Source: UBA9659 sp965208605 | GTDB lineage: Bacteria > Pseudomonadota > Gammaproteobacteria > Pseudomonadales > Azotimanducaceae | Assembly: GCA_965208605.1 (NCBI GenBank) | Contig: OZ242345.1 | Coordinates: 372,001-436,000, forward strand | DNA length: 64,000 nucleotides | Reading direction: 5' to 3' | Part shown: in pieces, positions 36,073 through 45,447 of the stretch | Layout of the letters: each line of letters opens with the position of its first letter | How positions within the stretch are numbered: position 1 is the stretch's first letter | Made by a program: the position numbers and the translations under genes | Notes under the pieces: model-generated | What the model was told of the DNA's origin: nothing | Databases searched by the model: none | The model's input: only the letters and a program-made list of their open reading frames with translations

Positions 36073-36353
36073 TAGGATTTTTTGTCCTTACTTTTGAACA
36101 TACCCAGCATCCGGTCGGTAACCAGATAGCCCCCCACCACATTGATAGTGGCGAAGGTGACGGCCGCCATACCCAACCAGGTGCCTAGGCCCAGGTCCGT
36201 CATCCCCGCGGTGAGGAAGGCACCCGCCAGGGTGATCCCCGATATGGCATTGGCGCCAGACATGAGCGGGGTATGTAAGATAGCGGGCACCTTGGAGATG
36301 AGTTCAAAACCAAGAAAGAGGGCTAACACAAAAACAAGAAATATCACTTCCAC
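36072..36353 (-). CDS. pntAB: NAD(P) transhydrogenase, alpha subunit part 2 (membrane)
   Basis: 93 residues with three membrane helices (FLVFVLALFLGFELI; GANAISGITLAGAFL; FATINVVGGYLVTDRML). Corresponds to the C-terminal membrane part of E. coli PntA, here a separate gene as in Rhodospirillum rubrum. It starts with GTG one base after the pntAA stop, indicating coupling. Confidence 0.93.
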   Translation of the reverse strand: MEVIFLVFVLALFLGFELISKVPAILHTPLMSGANAISGITLAGAFLTAGMTDLGLGTWLGMAAVTFATINVVGGYLVTDRMLGMFKSKDKKS

Positions 36354-36354
36354 C

Positions 36355-37527
36355 CTAAGTATCCTCTTGAGGCTTGTGATGAGGCACTTGATTGAGCATC
36401 GGGCTCAGTGCTTCGTTGACTATTTTGCCCTGGTGAGTAATGACGCAACTCTTGAGGATGTCATCCGAGAGATCAAGGTTGAAGCTTGCGGTGGCTTCAT
36501 CCCAGTATTCGGTGACCAGGTGACACAGATTGGCGGAATACATTTGACTGGCATCCCGCGGGATCTGCGCAGGAATGTTGGATAGCCCGAGGATAGAAAC
36601 GCCATTGATCTGCACCGTTTCATCCACTCTTGAGCCCGCTACATTGCCTCCTGAGGCCACCGCCATATCCAGGACGACGCTGCCCGGTTGCATCGCCTCA
36701 AGCATGTCTTGGGTGACAATACGCGGGGCAGGGCGGCCAAACACCTGCGCTGTGGTAATCACAATATCGGCTTTGCCTATGGCTGCCTTCATGCCTTGAC
36801 GTTGCTTTTCCAGTTGTTCAGGTCCCAGCTCCTGGGCATAACCCCCGGCTGTTTCTCCGGTGTCCCCCAGGTCAATCTCAAGAAACTTCCCGCCAACGGA
36901 ACGCACCTGTTCAGCAACTACGGGTCTGGTATCAAAGGCTTCCACCCGGGCACCCAATCGTTTTGCCGTAGCGATGGCTTGCAGCCCGGCCACCCCAGCA
37001 CCAATGATAAAGACCCGGGCGGGGCTGAGAGTGCCCGCGGGTGTCATCATCATGGGCAGACTACGATCTAGTGCGCGGCTGGCGATAATGACCGCGAAGT
37101 AACCGGCAAGATTAGCTTGGGAACTCAGGACATCCATCTTCTGGGCGCGAGTAGTTCTGGGAATCATTTCCATACTGATAGCAGTCACGCCCTGAGCTAG
37201 CAGCAGCTCAATCAGTTCACCCTGCCGATAGGGATCAAGATAACTGATATGAATGGCACCTGCCTTGAGGGCTTGTATCTCTTCGGTATCTGGACTTTGT
37301 ACTCTCAATACCAGGTCGCCATCGGCAAGGAGAGCTTGACGGTCCTGCACCAGGCTGGCGCCGGCGGCAACATAGTCGGCATCATAATAGTGTGCTGCCA
37401 CACCGAGACCGGCTTCAACCGAGACCGCCAAACCCGCCCGGCACAGGGTCTTGACCGAATCGGGTATCAGCGCGACGCGATTTTCGTTTGCCTGGGATTC
37501 TGCTGGTACGGCGATGCGCATAGTCAT
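36355..37527 (-). CDS. pntAA: NAD(P) transhydrogenase, alpha subunit part 1 (NAD-binding)
   Basis: 390 residues, soluble domain I with alanine-dehydrogenase-like fold: RVALIPDSVKTL, the RTTRAQKMDVLSSQANLAGY loop and nucleotide motif IIGAGVAGLQAIATAKRLGA. It binds NAD(H) and docks on the membrane complex. First gene of a three-gene operon transcribed leftward. The C-terminal tail (HHKPQEDT) ends four codons before the next gene. Upstream lie short ttagaagca repeats and a REP module. Confidence 0.95.
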   Translation of the reverse strand: MTMRIAVPAESQANENRVALIPDSVKTLCRAGLAVSVEAGLGVAAHYYDADYVAAGASLVQDRQALLADGDLVLRVQSPDTEEIQALKAGAIHISYLDPYRQGELIELLLAQGVTAISMEMIPRTTRAQKMDVLSSQANLAGYFAVIIASRALDRSLPMMMTPAGTLSPARVFIIGAGVAGLQAIATAKRLGARVEAFDTRPVVAEQVRSVGGKFLEIDLGDTGETAGGYAQELGPEQLEKQRQGMKAAIGKADIVITTAQVFGRPAPRIVTQDMLEAMQPGSVVLDMAVASGGNVAGSRVDETVQINGVSILGLSNIPAQIPRDASQMYSANLCHLVTEYWDEATASFNLDLSDDILKSCVITHQGKIVNEALSPMLNQVPHHKPQEDT

Positions 37528-37619
37528 GTCTGGGTGCAGGTCGTTAAGTTAGAAGCATTACATTAGAAGCAGAGAAGAAGCGCGAAGGTATCACGGCGCG
37601 AGTGGAATTTCTATCTATC

Positions 37620-37742
37620 ATTGCTTTCCCCGCCGTCATACTCAGGCTTGCCCCGGGAATCCAGTAGCATAAGCCGTCTGAACCTGGTAGTTAGTCAATG
37701 ATACTATTCAAGTTTGTCATCGAATTAGTCAACACAAACATT
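37620..37742. repeat. REP module plus second copy of the 49-bp module
   Basis: REP pieces cgccgtcatactcaggcttg and gggaatccag at about 37630-37665 are followed by 37694-37742, 45 of 49 bases equal to 29583-29631. In both places the module ends close before a plus-strand gene start, so it may carry a promoter or be a mobile unit end. Confidence 0.85.
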
Positions 37743-37777
37743 AACGACGCGCTTAATAAGCGCGGGGGATGCTTAGC

Positions 37778-40030
37778 ATGCTGAAGAAAAGTGCCTGTCT
37801 CTTGATGCTGCTCTGTGGTGTGGCTGTCGCGGCGGCATCAGAAGGTTCTTTGGATGACTCTTTAGATGCAGCAGGCGCAAAAGTCGTCATTGACCTGGTG
37901 CCAGCAGTCAGTTTTGCTGCTCCTGGGGCTTCTTTTGACCTTCTGGTACGACAGAAAATTGCCCCGGGCTGGCACACCTACTGGCGTAATCCTGGCGATT
38001 CCGGTGCCCCGCTAGAACTGAATTGGACCCTCCCCCCCGGGGTGGAGGTGAGTGATTTTGAATGGCCCCTGCCAGCGCGAATCCCCTTTGGTCCCCTCAT
38101 GAATTTTGGCTATCACGATCAGGTCTTGCTACCCATGAAGGTGACCCTGCCGGCAGATTTTGATGGTGCGGTCCTGAGGCTGGAAGCGGCTGGCAGGATA
38201 CTCGTCTGTGCGGACATCTGTATCCCCCAACAGGTGCATGCTGAGGCCCTAGTGGCAGTGGCATCGCTCGAGCAAGGCGGGCAGCAATTAAACCCCAAGG
38301 TCCAGAGTCTCTTCCGAGAAGCACGGGAGCAGATTCCGGTGCAGCTCGATCTGCCCGCCAGCTATGCGTTGCAATCCAGCCCCATGTTGCGCCTGCCAGG
38401 GACGGATGAAGCCCATGACCAGCGGCTCAGGTTGATGATTAGCCTGCCCGTTGCCAGAGAATATTTTGCCAGAGAACATCGCATCAGCCAGGTGACCTAC
38501 TTTCCTTATATCCAGGATCTGATTGATAACACCGCTACCCAAAGATATGTAATCAATGAGACGGGGCTAGTCATTGATTTGACGCCGGGCTATCTCTTTG
38601 AGCCAGAGACCGCGGATTTGTCCGGGCTGGTGGTGATTGAAGAAGTGGTTACGGGCAACACCGCTACTCAAGAAAAGCAAGGACGAATTGTCTCTGGATT
38701 TAAGCTTAACATCAGCTCCCGGTCCGCCCCTGGACTGAGCGGGTTATCCGCTAGCATGTCAACAAGCATGCCAACCGCAAGTAGCGATATGAGCCTCTTG
38801 CTTGCCCTGGCTTTTGCTTTTTTGGGGGGGCTGATTCTTAATCTCATGCCATGCGTCTTTCCCATCCTCTCCATCAAAATCCTCTCGCTAATGGATACGG
38901 TGCAACATCAGGGCAGTTCCATGACGTTCCATGGTCTGACCTACAGTGCCGGCGTTCTGCTGAGTTTTATCGCCATCGCCGCCCTGCTGATTGCCTTGCG
39001 GCTCAGTGGCGAGGTCATAGGCTGGGGGTTTCAACTGCAATCGCCGCTGGTAGTGGGCTTCCTTGCCTATCTTTTTGTGCTGATCGGGTTAAACCTGTTT
39101 GGCTATTTTGAGATTGGTGGCTGGTTATCACTGGGCACCACCGGCGCATCGGCTTCTGGGGGTGGATGGCAAGGCTATGGGGCTTCCTTCGGCACGGGCA
39201 TTCTGGCTACTCTGGTCGCTGCCCCCTGCACGGCGCCATTTATGGGTGCCGCTGTGGGTTTTGCGCTGACCCAGCCGCCACCGGTCAGCCTGCTGATCTT
39301 TGCCTCCTTGGGCGCGGGCATGGCCTTACCCTATCTGCTCTTGTGCATGTCGCCCGGGTTGTTGCGCTGGTTACCGCGTCCCGGTGTCTGGATGCTCAAG
39401 CTCAAGCATCTGCTTGCCTTCCCGATGTTTGCTTCGGCGCTCTGGCTACTCTGGGTGCTGGGTATTCAGGTGGGGCTGGATGGCTTGCTGCAAGTGCTTG
39501 TGGGTCTTTTGATGCTGAGTTTTGCGGTCTGGCTACTGAGTCAATCTATACGCAGCCGACTACTTAATGGAGGGGTGAAGCTACTGGGGAGCCTAGTGCT
39601 GCTCGGTGCGGGCTATCTGGTGGTTTCTTTAGATACGGGGCGAGAAGGGCGGCTAGCCGGACAGCAAGCCAGCCCCGCTCTGGAAGCGGATGATGAGTGT
39701 CTGGTCTATTCACCCACCGCCTTGGCCAAGGCACGAGAAGCTGGGGATCTGCTGGTAAATTTCACCGCTGCCTGGTGTATCACCTGCAAGGTCAATGAAC
39801 TAACGACGCTCAACACTCGCCGGGTGCAGGATGCCTTGCGCGAGCATCAGGTTGCCTGTATGCGCGCGGATTGGACGAATGAAGACCCGGTGATTACCGC
39901 GGCCCTGCAGGAATATGGTCGGAGTGGGGTGCCATTGTATCTATTCTACCGCCAGGGAGCGGCGCGCGCCGAGGTGCTACCACAGATATTGACCCCTGAC
40001 CTGCTATTGGAAGTGCTCAACTCCCGCTGA
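37778..40030 (+). CDS. DsbD/ScsB-type thiol:disulfide reductase
   Basis: About 750 residues. The second ATG (37778) is preferred because GGGGG lies nine bases upstream, whereas it abuts the ATG at 37769. Signal peptide, then a large periplasmic ScsB-like N-terminal domain (WHTYWRNPGDSGAPLELNW; CADIC near residue 147), eight membrane helices with the redox cysteines in LMPCVFPILSIKIL and AAPCTAPFMG, and a C-terminal thioredoxin-fold domain with WCITC. It carries electrons from cytoplasmic thioredoxin to periplasmic substrates. The N-terminal domain distinguishes it from E. coli DsbD and fits the ScsB group, often linked to copper or oxidative stress resistance. Confidence 0.92.
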   Translation: MLKKSACLLMLLCGVAVAAASEGSLDDSLDAAGAKVVIDLVPAVSFAAPGASFDLLVRQKIAPGWHTYWRNPGDSGAPLELNWTLPPGVEVSDFEWPLPARIPFGPLMNFGYHDQVLLPMKVTLPADFDGAVLRLEAAGRILVCADICIPQQVHAEALVAVASLEQGGQQLNPKVQSLFREAREQIPVQLDLPASYALQSSPMLRLPGTDEAHDQRLRLMISLPVAREYFAREHRISQVTYFPYIQDLIDNTATQRYVINETGLVIDLTPGYLFEPETADLSGLVVIEEVVTGNTATQEKQGRIVSGFKLNISSRSAPGLSGLSASMSTSMPTASSDMSLLLALAFAFLGGLILNLMPCVFPILSIKILSLMDTVQHQGSSMTFHGLTYSAGVLLSFIAIAALLIALRLSGEVIGWGFQLQSPLVVGFLAYLFVLIGLNLFGYFEIGGWLSLGTTGASASGGGWQGYGASFGTGILATLVAAPCTAPFMGAAVGFALTQPPPVSLLIFASLGAGMALPYLLLCMSPGLLRWLPRPGVWMLKLKHLLAFPMFASALWLLWVLGIQVGLDGLLQVLVGLLMLSFAVWLLSQSIRSRLLNGGVKLLGSLVLLGAGYLVVSLDTGREGRLAGQQASPALEADDECLVYSPTALAKAREAGDLLVNFTAAWCITCKVNELTTLNTRRVQDALREHQVACMRADWTNEDPVITAALQEYGRSGVPLYLFYRQGAARAEVLPQILTPDLLLEVLNSR

Positions 40031-40052
40031 GCAGCGCACTTGAGAAGAGCAA

Positions 40053-40475
40053 TCAGCTATCCAGCCGCGCCGACGCCTTACCCCGAATCACTTCCACACC
40101 TTCCCCATCTGTAGTGGATATATCCAGGTCGGCAATCATAGTGCCGTCTTCCTCACGAATTTCGGTAATGGTTGCCTTGGCTGTCAGGGTTGCCCCGGGG
40201 AAGACCTGAGCAGTGAATCGGACACTGTATGCGGTAAGGCGGCCGTCTCCTACAAAGTTGGTGAGCATCTTCCCGGTCATCCCCATTGACAACATGCCAT
40301 GCGCAAAGACAGACGGATAGCCGGCTATCTGGGTGGTGAAGATTTCATCACTATGTAGCGGGTTGTAGTCTCCAGACGCACCGGCATACTGCACGATTTG
40401 CGTCCGGGTCAAGTTGTTGCATATCTCTTCCTGATGTACATCACCGGGCTTCACCTGGTCTGCTTGTAATGCCAT
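40053..40475 (-). CDS. MaoC-type enoyl hydratase/dehydratase (HadB-like)
   Basis: 140 residues, single hotdog fold. The hydratase motif is visible: YAGASGDYNPLHSDE (catalytic Asp and His), followed by FAHGMLSMGMTG. AGAGGAAG eight bases upstream fixes the ATG. With the next gene upstream it probably forms a heterodimer in which this subunit holds the active site, dehydrating 3-hydroxyacyl thioesters. Confidence 0.87.
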   Translation of the reverse strand: MALQADQVKPGDVHQEEICNNLTRTQIVQYAGASGDYNPLHSDEIFTTQIAGYPSVFAHGMLSMGMTGKMLTNFVGDGRLTAYSVRFTAQVFPGATLTAKATITEIREEDGTMIADLDISTTDGEGVEVIRGKASARLDS

Positions 40476-40538
40476 TTTTTGCTTCCTCTGGTTTGTTGGG
40501 ATTCTTTTTTATGGGTCGCTCTACTAGTTATTAACCTG

Positions 40539-41030
40539 CTATGAGGTAGCGGGGCGCTCGGTTTTGACTCCGACGCTGGTAGCGGTAACGACCAGCTCCC
40601 CCTGTTGATTACGATATTCAGTGACGGCTTCACCAAACGTCAATTTGCCGCCCCGGCGGCCTTCCTTGGTCCAGGTCTTGCCGGGCTTGGTTTCCGCACT
40701 GAGCTGGTCGCCCGCTTTTACGGGCAGATGATAGACATAGTGCTGCTCCGCATGGAGACCGCCACCACTGCCACCCCCGCTACCTTCCTTTTTGGTCATG
40801 CCGGTAGGCGTCTTGCCGGAGCCAAACCATGACTCGCCAATTTTCGGCCTCAAAAAGTAATCCGGGTCAAACTGAGCACTGGCTTGCACAAAGGTTGGCG
40901 GGGCAATGATGCCGCCCTGGTCAGTGCTACTGGCATGCTCCGCATCATAGTAAATCTGGTTTGCGTCTCCGATTGAACGGGCAAACATCATGATATGCCC
41001 CGCTTCTATGGGGAATTTTTTAACTGCCAT
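40539..41030 (-). CDS. MaoC N-terminal/FAS1-like dehydratase partner (HadA-like)
   Basis: 163 residues of the N-terminal MaoC-like hotdog family: EAGHIMMFARSIGDANQIYY and IIAPPTFVQASAQFDPDYF. A strong AAGGAGG precedes the ATG. A glycine/serine insertion (GSGGGSGGG) near residue 90 comes from a short in-frame repeat. Pairing with the HadB-like gene 63 bases downstream is like mycobacterial HadA/HadB or two-subunit 3-hydroxyacyl-CoA dehydratases. The acyl-CoA ligase at the left edge could belong to the same metabolism, but is far away. Confidence 0.83.
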   Translation of the reverse strand: MAVKKFPIEAGHIMMFARSIGDANQIYYDAEHASSTDQGGIIAPPTFVQASAQFDPDYFLRPKIGESWFGSGKTPTGMTKKEGSGGGSGGGLHAEQHYVYHLPVKAGDQLSAETKPGKTWTKEGRRGGKLTFGEAVTEYRNQQGELVVTATSVGVKTERPATS

Positions 41031-41469
41031 GGGAGAACCTCCTTATCGAGAGACACTTGTTGAAAGACAAGTTTGAGAAGCGATGCGTTGAAAAGAGATA
41101 GGAAGGTACAAATAACTGCTATCCAGGTCAAGCAGAGTTATTGCTCGGCTCATCTCCGCCGCCCCGCGCCGTCATTCTCGCCAAACCCAGAGGAACGAGC
41201 GGTATTGCCTTTGTTCTTCTGGATTCCCGTCACCCCAGTCATCTCCGCCGCCCCCAGGCCGTCAGGATCAAAGCAGGCGGGAATCCAGTCATTGAATAAC
41301 ACATACAATCCCCATTACCCTGAGCAGCGAAGGGGAAGTAAAAAATATCAAAAGTATTTCAGAAATATCTTGTCGGATTTATATCACAACTGTATGATTT
41401 TTTTCTCTCGTACTTTGAACCCCTCGGAAAGAAAGCTAAAACAGCAATCACTCAGCAGTATAGGATTCC
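41031..41469. repeat. Gap upstream of the RAYT gene with REP modules
   Basis: The first 120 bases hold nothing recognisable. About 41155-41300 contains two REP units: ccgtcattctcgcc with ccagaggaacgagcgg, and cgtcaggatcaaagcaggcgggaatccag; a cttctggattcccgtcac half lies between. From 41300 to the gene start I see only an AT-rich leader, probably the transposase promoter. The open frame that spans the gap is made of repeat sequence. Confidence 0.8.
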
Positions 41470-42372
41470 ATGCCAAGGCCTCTACGAATTGAATTTCCCG
41501 GTGCTACCTGTCTTGTCACCAGCAGAGGCTTCCATCAGAAAACAACAGCAGACCTAGCCGGCTCAGGCAATGAGGCGCCGCCGGTTTTCAGAAGCCAGGA
41601 AGACCGTGCTGTCTTCCTTAACATCCTGGAGAATGTTGTCGCGCGGTTCGGGTGGCTCATCCACAGCTATGTGCTGATGCATGACCATTATCATCTGATT
41701 GTTGAGCTACCGGACGCCAATCTCTCCAAAGGCATGCGCCAACTGAATGGCATCTATACCCAGCATGTGAACCATCGTTACCAGCAGCAGGGTCCGCTCT
41801 TCAAGGGGCGCTTCAAGAGCATCGTCTTTGAGAAGCAAAAGTATCTGTTGCCACTGTGCCGATATGTCGTTACCAATCCAACACGTTTAGCGGAGCCCGA
41901 GCCCTGGGCATCATACATCTGGAGCAGTTACCGCAGCACCGCAGGGCAGGTGCAGAAGCCGCCGCCCATGCTACATACCGCCGACGTCCTGAATGAGTTC
42001 GGCAAGCGGAAAACAAGCAGCCAACGAAAGTATCGCGAGTATATTCATGCCGGGGTGAAAGCCCCATCCCCCTTAGACCAACGTAGCCATCAAGTGCTTT
42101 TAGGTGGTGCGGCATTTATCAAAAAGATGCGCCCGATTCTCCTCGGCAAGCTCGCCCAGGACAAAAAACCACCTCAGGCGGCACCACGCAGAAAAAGCCT
42201 CAATAGTATATTCAAGCAGCTACACGGCAAACCGCGCGCCGAGCGTAATCGGCTGATCTGCCAAGCCTACTCAAAATTTGACTACACCCAGGTGGAAATA
42301 GGCAAGCATCTCGGCTTACATCACACGACGATTGGCAAGGTCATTAGTGCCGGGCGGACTAATCAATCCTAG
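41470..42372 (+). CDS. REP-associated tyrosine transposase (RAYT, IS200/IS605-like Y1)
   Basis: 300 residues. Single-strand HUH endonuclease signature: HDHYHLIVE (His73, His75), with the catalytic Tyr expected in RYVVTNPTRL (Tyr132). GPLFKGRFKSI is typical of the family. The C-terminus has a helix-turn-helix (YTQVEIGKHLGLHHTTIGKV). RAYTs are domesticated relatives of IS200 transposases that mobilise REP palindromes; this window is full of REP-like modules, two of them directly upstream. An in-frame insertion near residues 24-40 (TADLAGSGNEAPP) is atypical. The gene looks intact. Confidence 0.92.
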   Translation: MPRPLRIEFPGATCLVTSRGFHQKTTADLAGSGNEAPPVFRSQEDRAVFLNILENVVARFGWLIHSYVLMHDHYHLIVELPDANLSKGMRQLNGIYTQHVNHRYQQQGPLFKGRFKSIVFEKQKYLLPLCRYVVTNPTRLAEPEPWASYIWSSYRSTAGQVQKPPPMLHTADVLNEFGKRKTSSQRKYREYIHAGVKAPSPLDQRSHQVLLGGAAFIKKMRPILLGKLAQDKKPPQAAPRRKSLNSIFKQLHGKPRAERNRLICQAYSKFDYTQVEIGKHLGLHHTTIGKVISAGRTNQS

Positions 42373-42469
42373 GCTTTTTGAGATGGCTATTTATGATGCT
42401 GATAAGTAACAATCAGTGTAGTATGTGCAATGACACTGAGAGACAAGGGTCTAACCCTAGGAGTTGAAA

Positions 42470-42871
42470 GTGCGTAGAATTCTTAGCAGACAAACCGAAG
42501 AGAACGATGAACCTGACCTGACCCCCATGTTGGATGTCGTGTTTATCATGCTGATCTTTTTTATCGTGACCGCTACCTTTGTTAAAGAAATTGGCCTAGA
42601 TGTCAACACTCCCGATAAAAATCAGAATGTGAAGGACGCCGACAAGCAAAGCATTGTGATCCAAATCACCAATAGGGACCGGATCAGAATCAGAAACCGA
42701 GATGTGGACTTCCGAGCAGTGCGAGCCAATATTGAAAGGCTGCATGCGGAAAATCCAGAAGCCCCGGTGGTGGTGCAACCCCATCCAGACAGCCGGACCG
42801 AGACTATGGTGCATGTGATGGACGCGGCTCGGCAGGCTGGTGTCTATAATGTGTCCATCGCCGCGGGTTAA
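42470..42871 (+). CDS. exbD: ExbD/TolR biopolymer transport protein
   Basis: 133 residues from a GTG at 42470, which has AGGAG six bases upstream; the TTG at 42464 touches the Shine-Dalgarno. The N-terminal membrane helix contains the canonical DLTPMLDVVFIMLIFF with the proton-path Asp, followed by a small periplasmic domain (VDFRAVRANIERLHAENP, VMDAARQAGVYNVSIA). It normally works with ExbB and TonB, but no ExbB or TonB gene is adjacent; the only ExbB-type gene here is in the vWA operon 34 kb away. Confidence 0.92.
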   Translation: MRRILSRQTEENDEPDLTPMLDVVFIMLIFFIVTATFVKEIGLDVNTPDKNQNVKDADKQSIVIQITNRDRIRIRNRDVDFRAVRANIERLHAENPEAPVVVQPHPDSRTETMVHVMDAARQAGVYNVSIAAG

Positions 42872-42922
42872 TTGGGAGCTTTGTAACAAGCGCTTGGTGA
42901 CCTGCTCTTTGTGACCCGCAAG

Positions 42923-44077
42923 TCAGAGGTATTCCCGTAGAAAACTGAGCAGATCCGTGTATGCGTTTGTCCGCGTTTGCTCATCCCGACCTATTAAATA
43001 ACCATACTTCACACAGTCCAGAAACTGAGCACCGCTCGCCAGCCGAGCCGTTATTTTTTGCGCACGGCTCGCATCCAGGACGTATTCAATGATAGGTTCT
43101 TCATTGAGCATGGGTCTGCCTGCCGCGTCATAACGCAGTTCACAACCCGTGATATAGGGTGAATCCTCGCTGAAAAACCGAGGGGTTTCATTTTCCCAGG
43201 CATGCCCGGCACCCGCATAGATATGGGTTTCTACATGACTACCGGCGGCCTGTATTTCCTTTTCCCGCTGCCCGCAAGCAACAAGCTCATTAGATGCATC
43301 TTCTGTGCCTCTGAGGGTAAGCAGCGGTGCACCAGTGGTTGTCTTGGTACCCAGGTTTTGGAAGCAGGGACCATAGATATCAATGTGCACTGCAAAGCCC
43401 TGCTGTGTCATATCAGAGTCGGTAATATCAGAGCTTGTAATATCAGTCTTTGTAATATCAGAGTCTGGTGCTAGCAAGATGCTTCTAAAACGAGCATCCA
43501 TAGCCAGTCGGCTCGCCATGCCCCCGTAGGAAAAGCCCATCACGCCAATGCGATTGGCATCAATCAGCGGGCTGGTAGACAGTAGTTGTAGCGCGGCATA
43601 AGCATCGGCTATCAAATCAAACTCGGTGACGCTAGCAGTTTTGAGTAGGTAGGCCGACGTCTTGGAAAGACCTCGTGGCGCGTAGTACTCAATGACAAAA
43701 GCCGCTATGCCCTGGGCAGTTAAAAATTGCGCATGGGCATGTTCGCGCCCCGGGGTAATACCACCACTGCCGGGCAAGATGATCATGGCGGGCACGGGCT
43801 TCTGCTCAGTAGCAGTAGGCGGATAAGAAAGATAACCGAGGCCAGTGGTGGGCGTGGCATGGGTCATACCCGCAAATATGACCTGCAGATCAAAAGGACT
43901 AGTTGTGGGGAAGTAGATTTCCCCCTGGTCTTCTGCATGCAATAGGCTTTGTGGTTCTTGCCAATCAGGGAAGTCCGGAAGGGCAAGCGAAAGGAGACCA
44001 TAGCGCAAACTGGGGATCAGAAGTAAGCCCACCGCGATAAGCAGGATGAGCACTATGCCGAGCAGCCATTTTTTCAT
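42923..44077 (-). CDS. Dienelactone-hydrolase-like alpha/beta hydrolase, membrane anchored
   Basis: 384 residues. N-terminal hydrophobic anchor (about 4-24), then an alpha/beta hydrolase domain: oxyanion region ILPGSGGITPG, nucleophile elbow GFSYGG (Ser), and a probable catalytic His in GAGHAWEN. The fold matches the dienelactone hydrolase group, which includes diverse esterases. A repeat-derived stretch (DITKTDITSSDITDSDMTQ) near residue 210 comes from a 15-bp in-frame DNA repeat at about 43415-43465. AAGGA precedes the ATG. Confidence 0.82.
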   Translation of the reverse strand: MKKWLLGIVLILLIAVGLLLIPSLRYGLLSLALPDFPDWQEPQSLLHAEDQGEIYFPTTSPFDLQVIFAGMTHATPTTGLGYLSYPPTATEQKPVPAMIILPGSGGITPGREHAHAQFLTAQGIAAFVIEYYAPRGLSKTSAYLLKTASVTEFDLIADAYAALQLLSTSPLIDANRIGVMGFSYGGMASRLAMDARFRSILLAPDSDITKTDITSSDITDSDMTQQGFAVHIDIYGPCFQNLGTKTTTGAPLLTLRGTEDASNELVACGQREKEIQAAGSHVETHIYAGAGHAWENETPRFFSEDSPYITGCELRYDAAGRPMLNEEPIIEYVLDASRAQKITARLASGAQFLDCVKYGYLIGRDEQTRTNAYTDLLSFLREYL

Positions 44078-44114
44078 GGGCGGAATCCTTGCCTGAGCAG
44101 GTTATTATTGTATG

Positions 44115-44215
44115 CGCTCCCGCTCCCTTCGTCACCCACCGCCGTCAGGATCAAAGCAGGCGGGAATCCAGAGCGGCGGCCTAAGCCGCCTGAAGAAGCG
44201 GGGACACTGGTCATA
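44115..44215. repeat. REP-like module
   Basis: Contains cgccgtcaggatcaaagcag, gcgggaatccagag and cggcggcctaagccgcctga, in the gap between the divergent hydrolase and KDG kinase genes. Confidence 0.85.
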
Positions 44216-44308
44216 CCCATTATCTTATGTTGCAATAGGCCTCAGTGTGGAGCCTTCCTCATTAGAAATCAGTAGTTACATCAAGTCGGTATTTAACGGG
44301 CAGCTGAG

Positions 44309-45373
44309 ATGCAAAATAAAATTGCCGTTATTGGTGAGTGCATGCTGGAACTGAGCGGCATCTCTCATGACGGTACTTCTCCTGACAAGAAGCCAACTCA
44401 TGGCTTCGTAAACAAAGAGCCCCAGCAGACCCTAGCGGGGAGCCTTTCCTTCGGAGGGGACACGCTCAATACTGCCGTCTATCTCGCGCGTTTGGGTGTG
44501 GGTGTGGATTATGTCACCGCCTTGGGGGACGACAGTATGAGCGCCTGGATGCTGAGTCAATGGCGCGCGGAAGGGGTGGGTTGCGAGCTGGTGGCTCGTT
44601 TTCCCCATTCGGTGCCTGGGCTTTACCTGATTCAAGTGGATGAAAATGGCGAGCGCAGTTTTCTATATTGGCGAGCTCAGTCACCAGCGACTAAATTATT
44701 TGATGACGCCAATGCTGCTAGCAATCTCTTTGAAAAATTGTTCGCCTATCAACACATTTATCTGTCTGGCATTAGCTTGGCATTGTATGCAGAGCCCGCG
44801 CGACAGCGCCTTTTTGACTTCCTGGCCCAATACAGAATGCACGGGGGGCATGTGATTTTTGATGACAACTACCGACCAAAACTTTGGTCTAGTCCAGCGA
44901 TTGCTCGCGATGCCTACGAGCGTATGTATCGCCTGACGGATCTAGCATTGCCCACAGATGAAGACGAGCAGCTGCTCTATGGAGAGGCAGAGCCAGAGAA
45001 AATTATCAAAAATTTGCAGTCTTTAGGGGTTACCGAGATTGTCTTAAAAATAGGCAGGAATGGTTGCCTGATATCCCAAGGGGCTATTTCAGAAGGCATT
45101 TTAGAAGGTAAGTCAGAAGGCATGTCAGAAGGTATGTCAGAAGGCATTTTAGAAGTGATGCCAGAGCTTATTCCCGCGGAAGAAGTGCCAGTGATTGATA
45201 CCACGGCTGCCGGTGATTCATTTAATGCGGGATTTATTGCCGCGATGATGCAGGGGAAAAGTTCAACCGAAGCAGCCAAGTCAGGTCATACCCTGGCAGC
45301 TTCGGTGCTCCAGCATCAAGGGGCGATTATTCCTGTATCGGCCATGCCTTCTCTACTAGAGCCCTCTATCTAG
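44309..45373 (+). CDS. kdgK: 2-dehydro-3-deoxygluconate kinase (PfkB family)
   Basis: 354 residues. The start IAVIGECMLELSG and GGDTLNTAVYLARLGV closely follow KdgK, and the PfkB signature DTTAAGDSFNAGFIAA holds the catalytic Asp. It phosphorylates 2-keto-3-deoxygluconate in the pectin/alginate/hexuronate branch of the Entner-Doudoroff route. Between residues 260 and 285 a repeat-derived insertion (SEGMSEGMSEGILE) from a 12-bp in-frame unit (about 45088-45157) makes it longer than typical members (about 310). No other KDG pathway genes are adjacent. Confidence 0.87.
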   Translation: MQNKIAVIGECMLELSGISHDGTSPDKKPTHGFVNKEPQQTLAGSLSFGGDTLNTAVYLARLGVGVDYVTALGDDSMSAWMLSQWRAEGVGCELVARFPHSVPGLYLIQVDENGERSFLYWRAQSPATKLFDDANAASNLFEKLFAYQHIYLSGISLALYAEPARQRLFDFLAQYRMHGGHVIFDDNYRPKLWSSPAIARDAYERMYRLTDLALPTDEDEQLLYGEAEPEKIIKNLQSLGVTEIVLKIGRNGCLISQGAISEGILEGKSEGMSEGMSEGILEVMPELIPAEEVPVIDTTAAGDSFNAGFIAAMMQGKSSTEAAKSGHTLAASVLQHQGAIIPVSAMPSLLEPSI

Positions 45374-45447
45374 AGTCTTCTGCTAAAGCCTTCTATCTAA
45401 AGTCTTTTTGTTAAAGCCCGCTAGCAGGGCATGCCGGGCCGGAGTAA

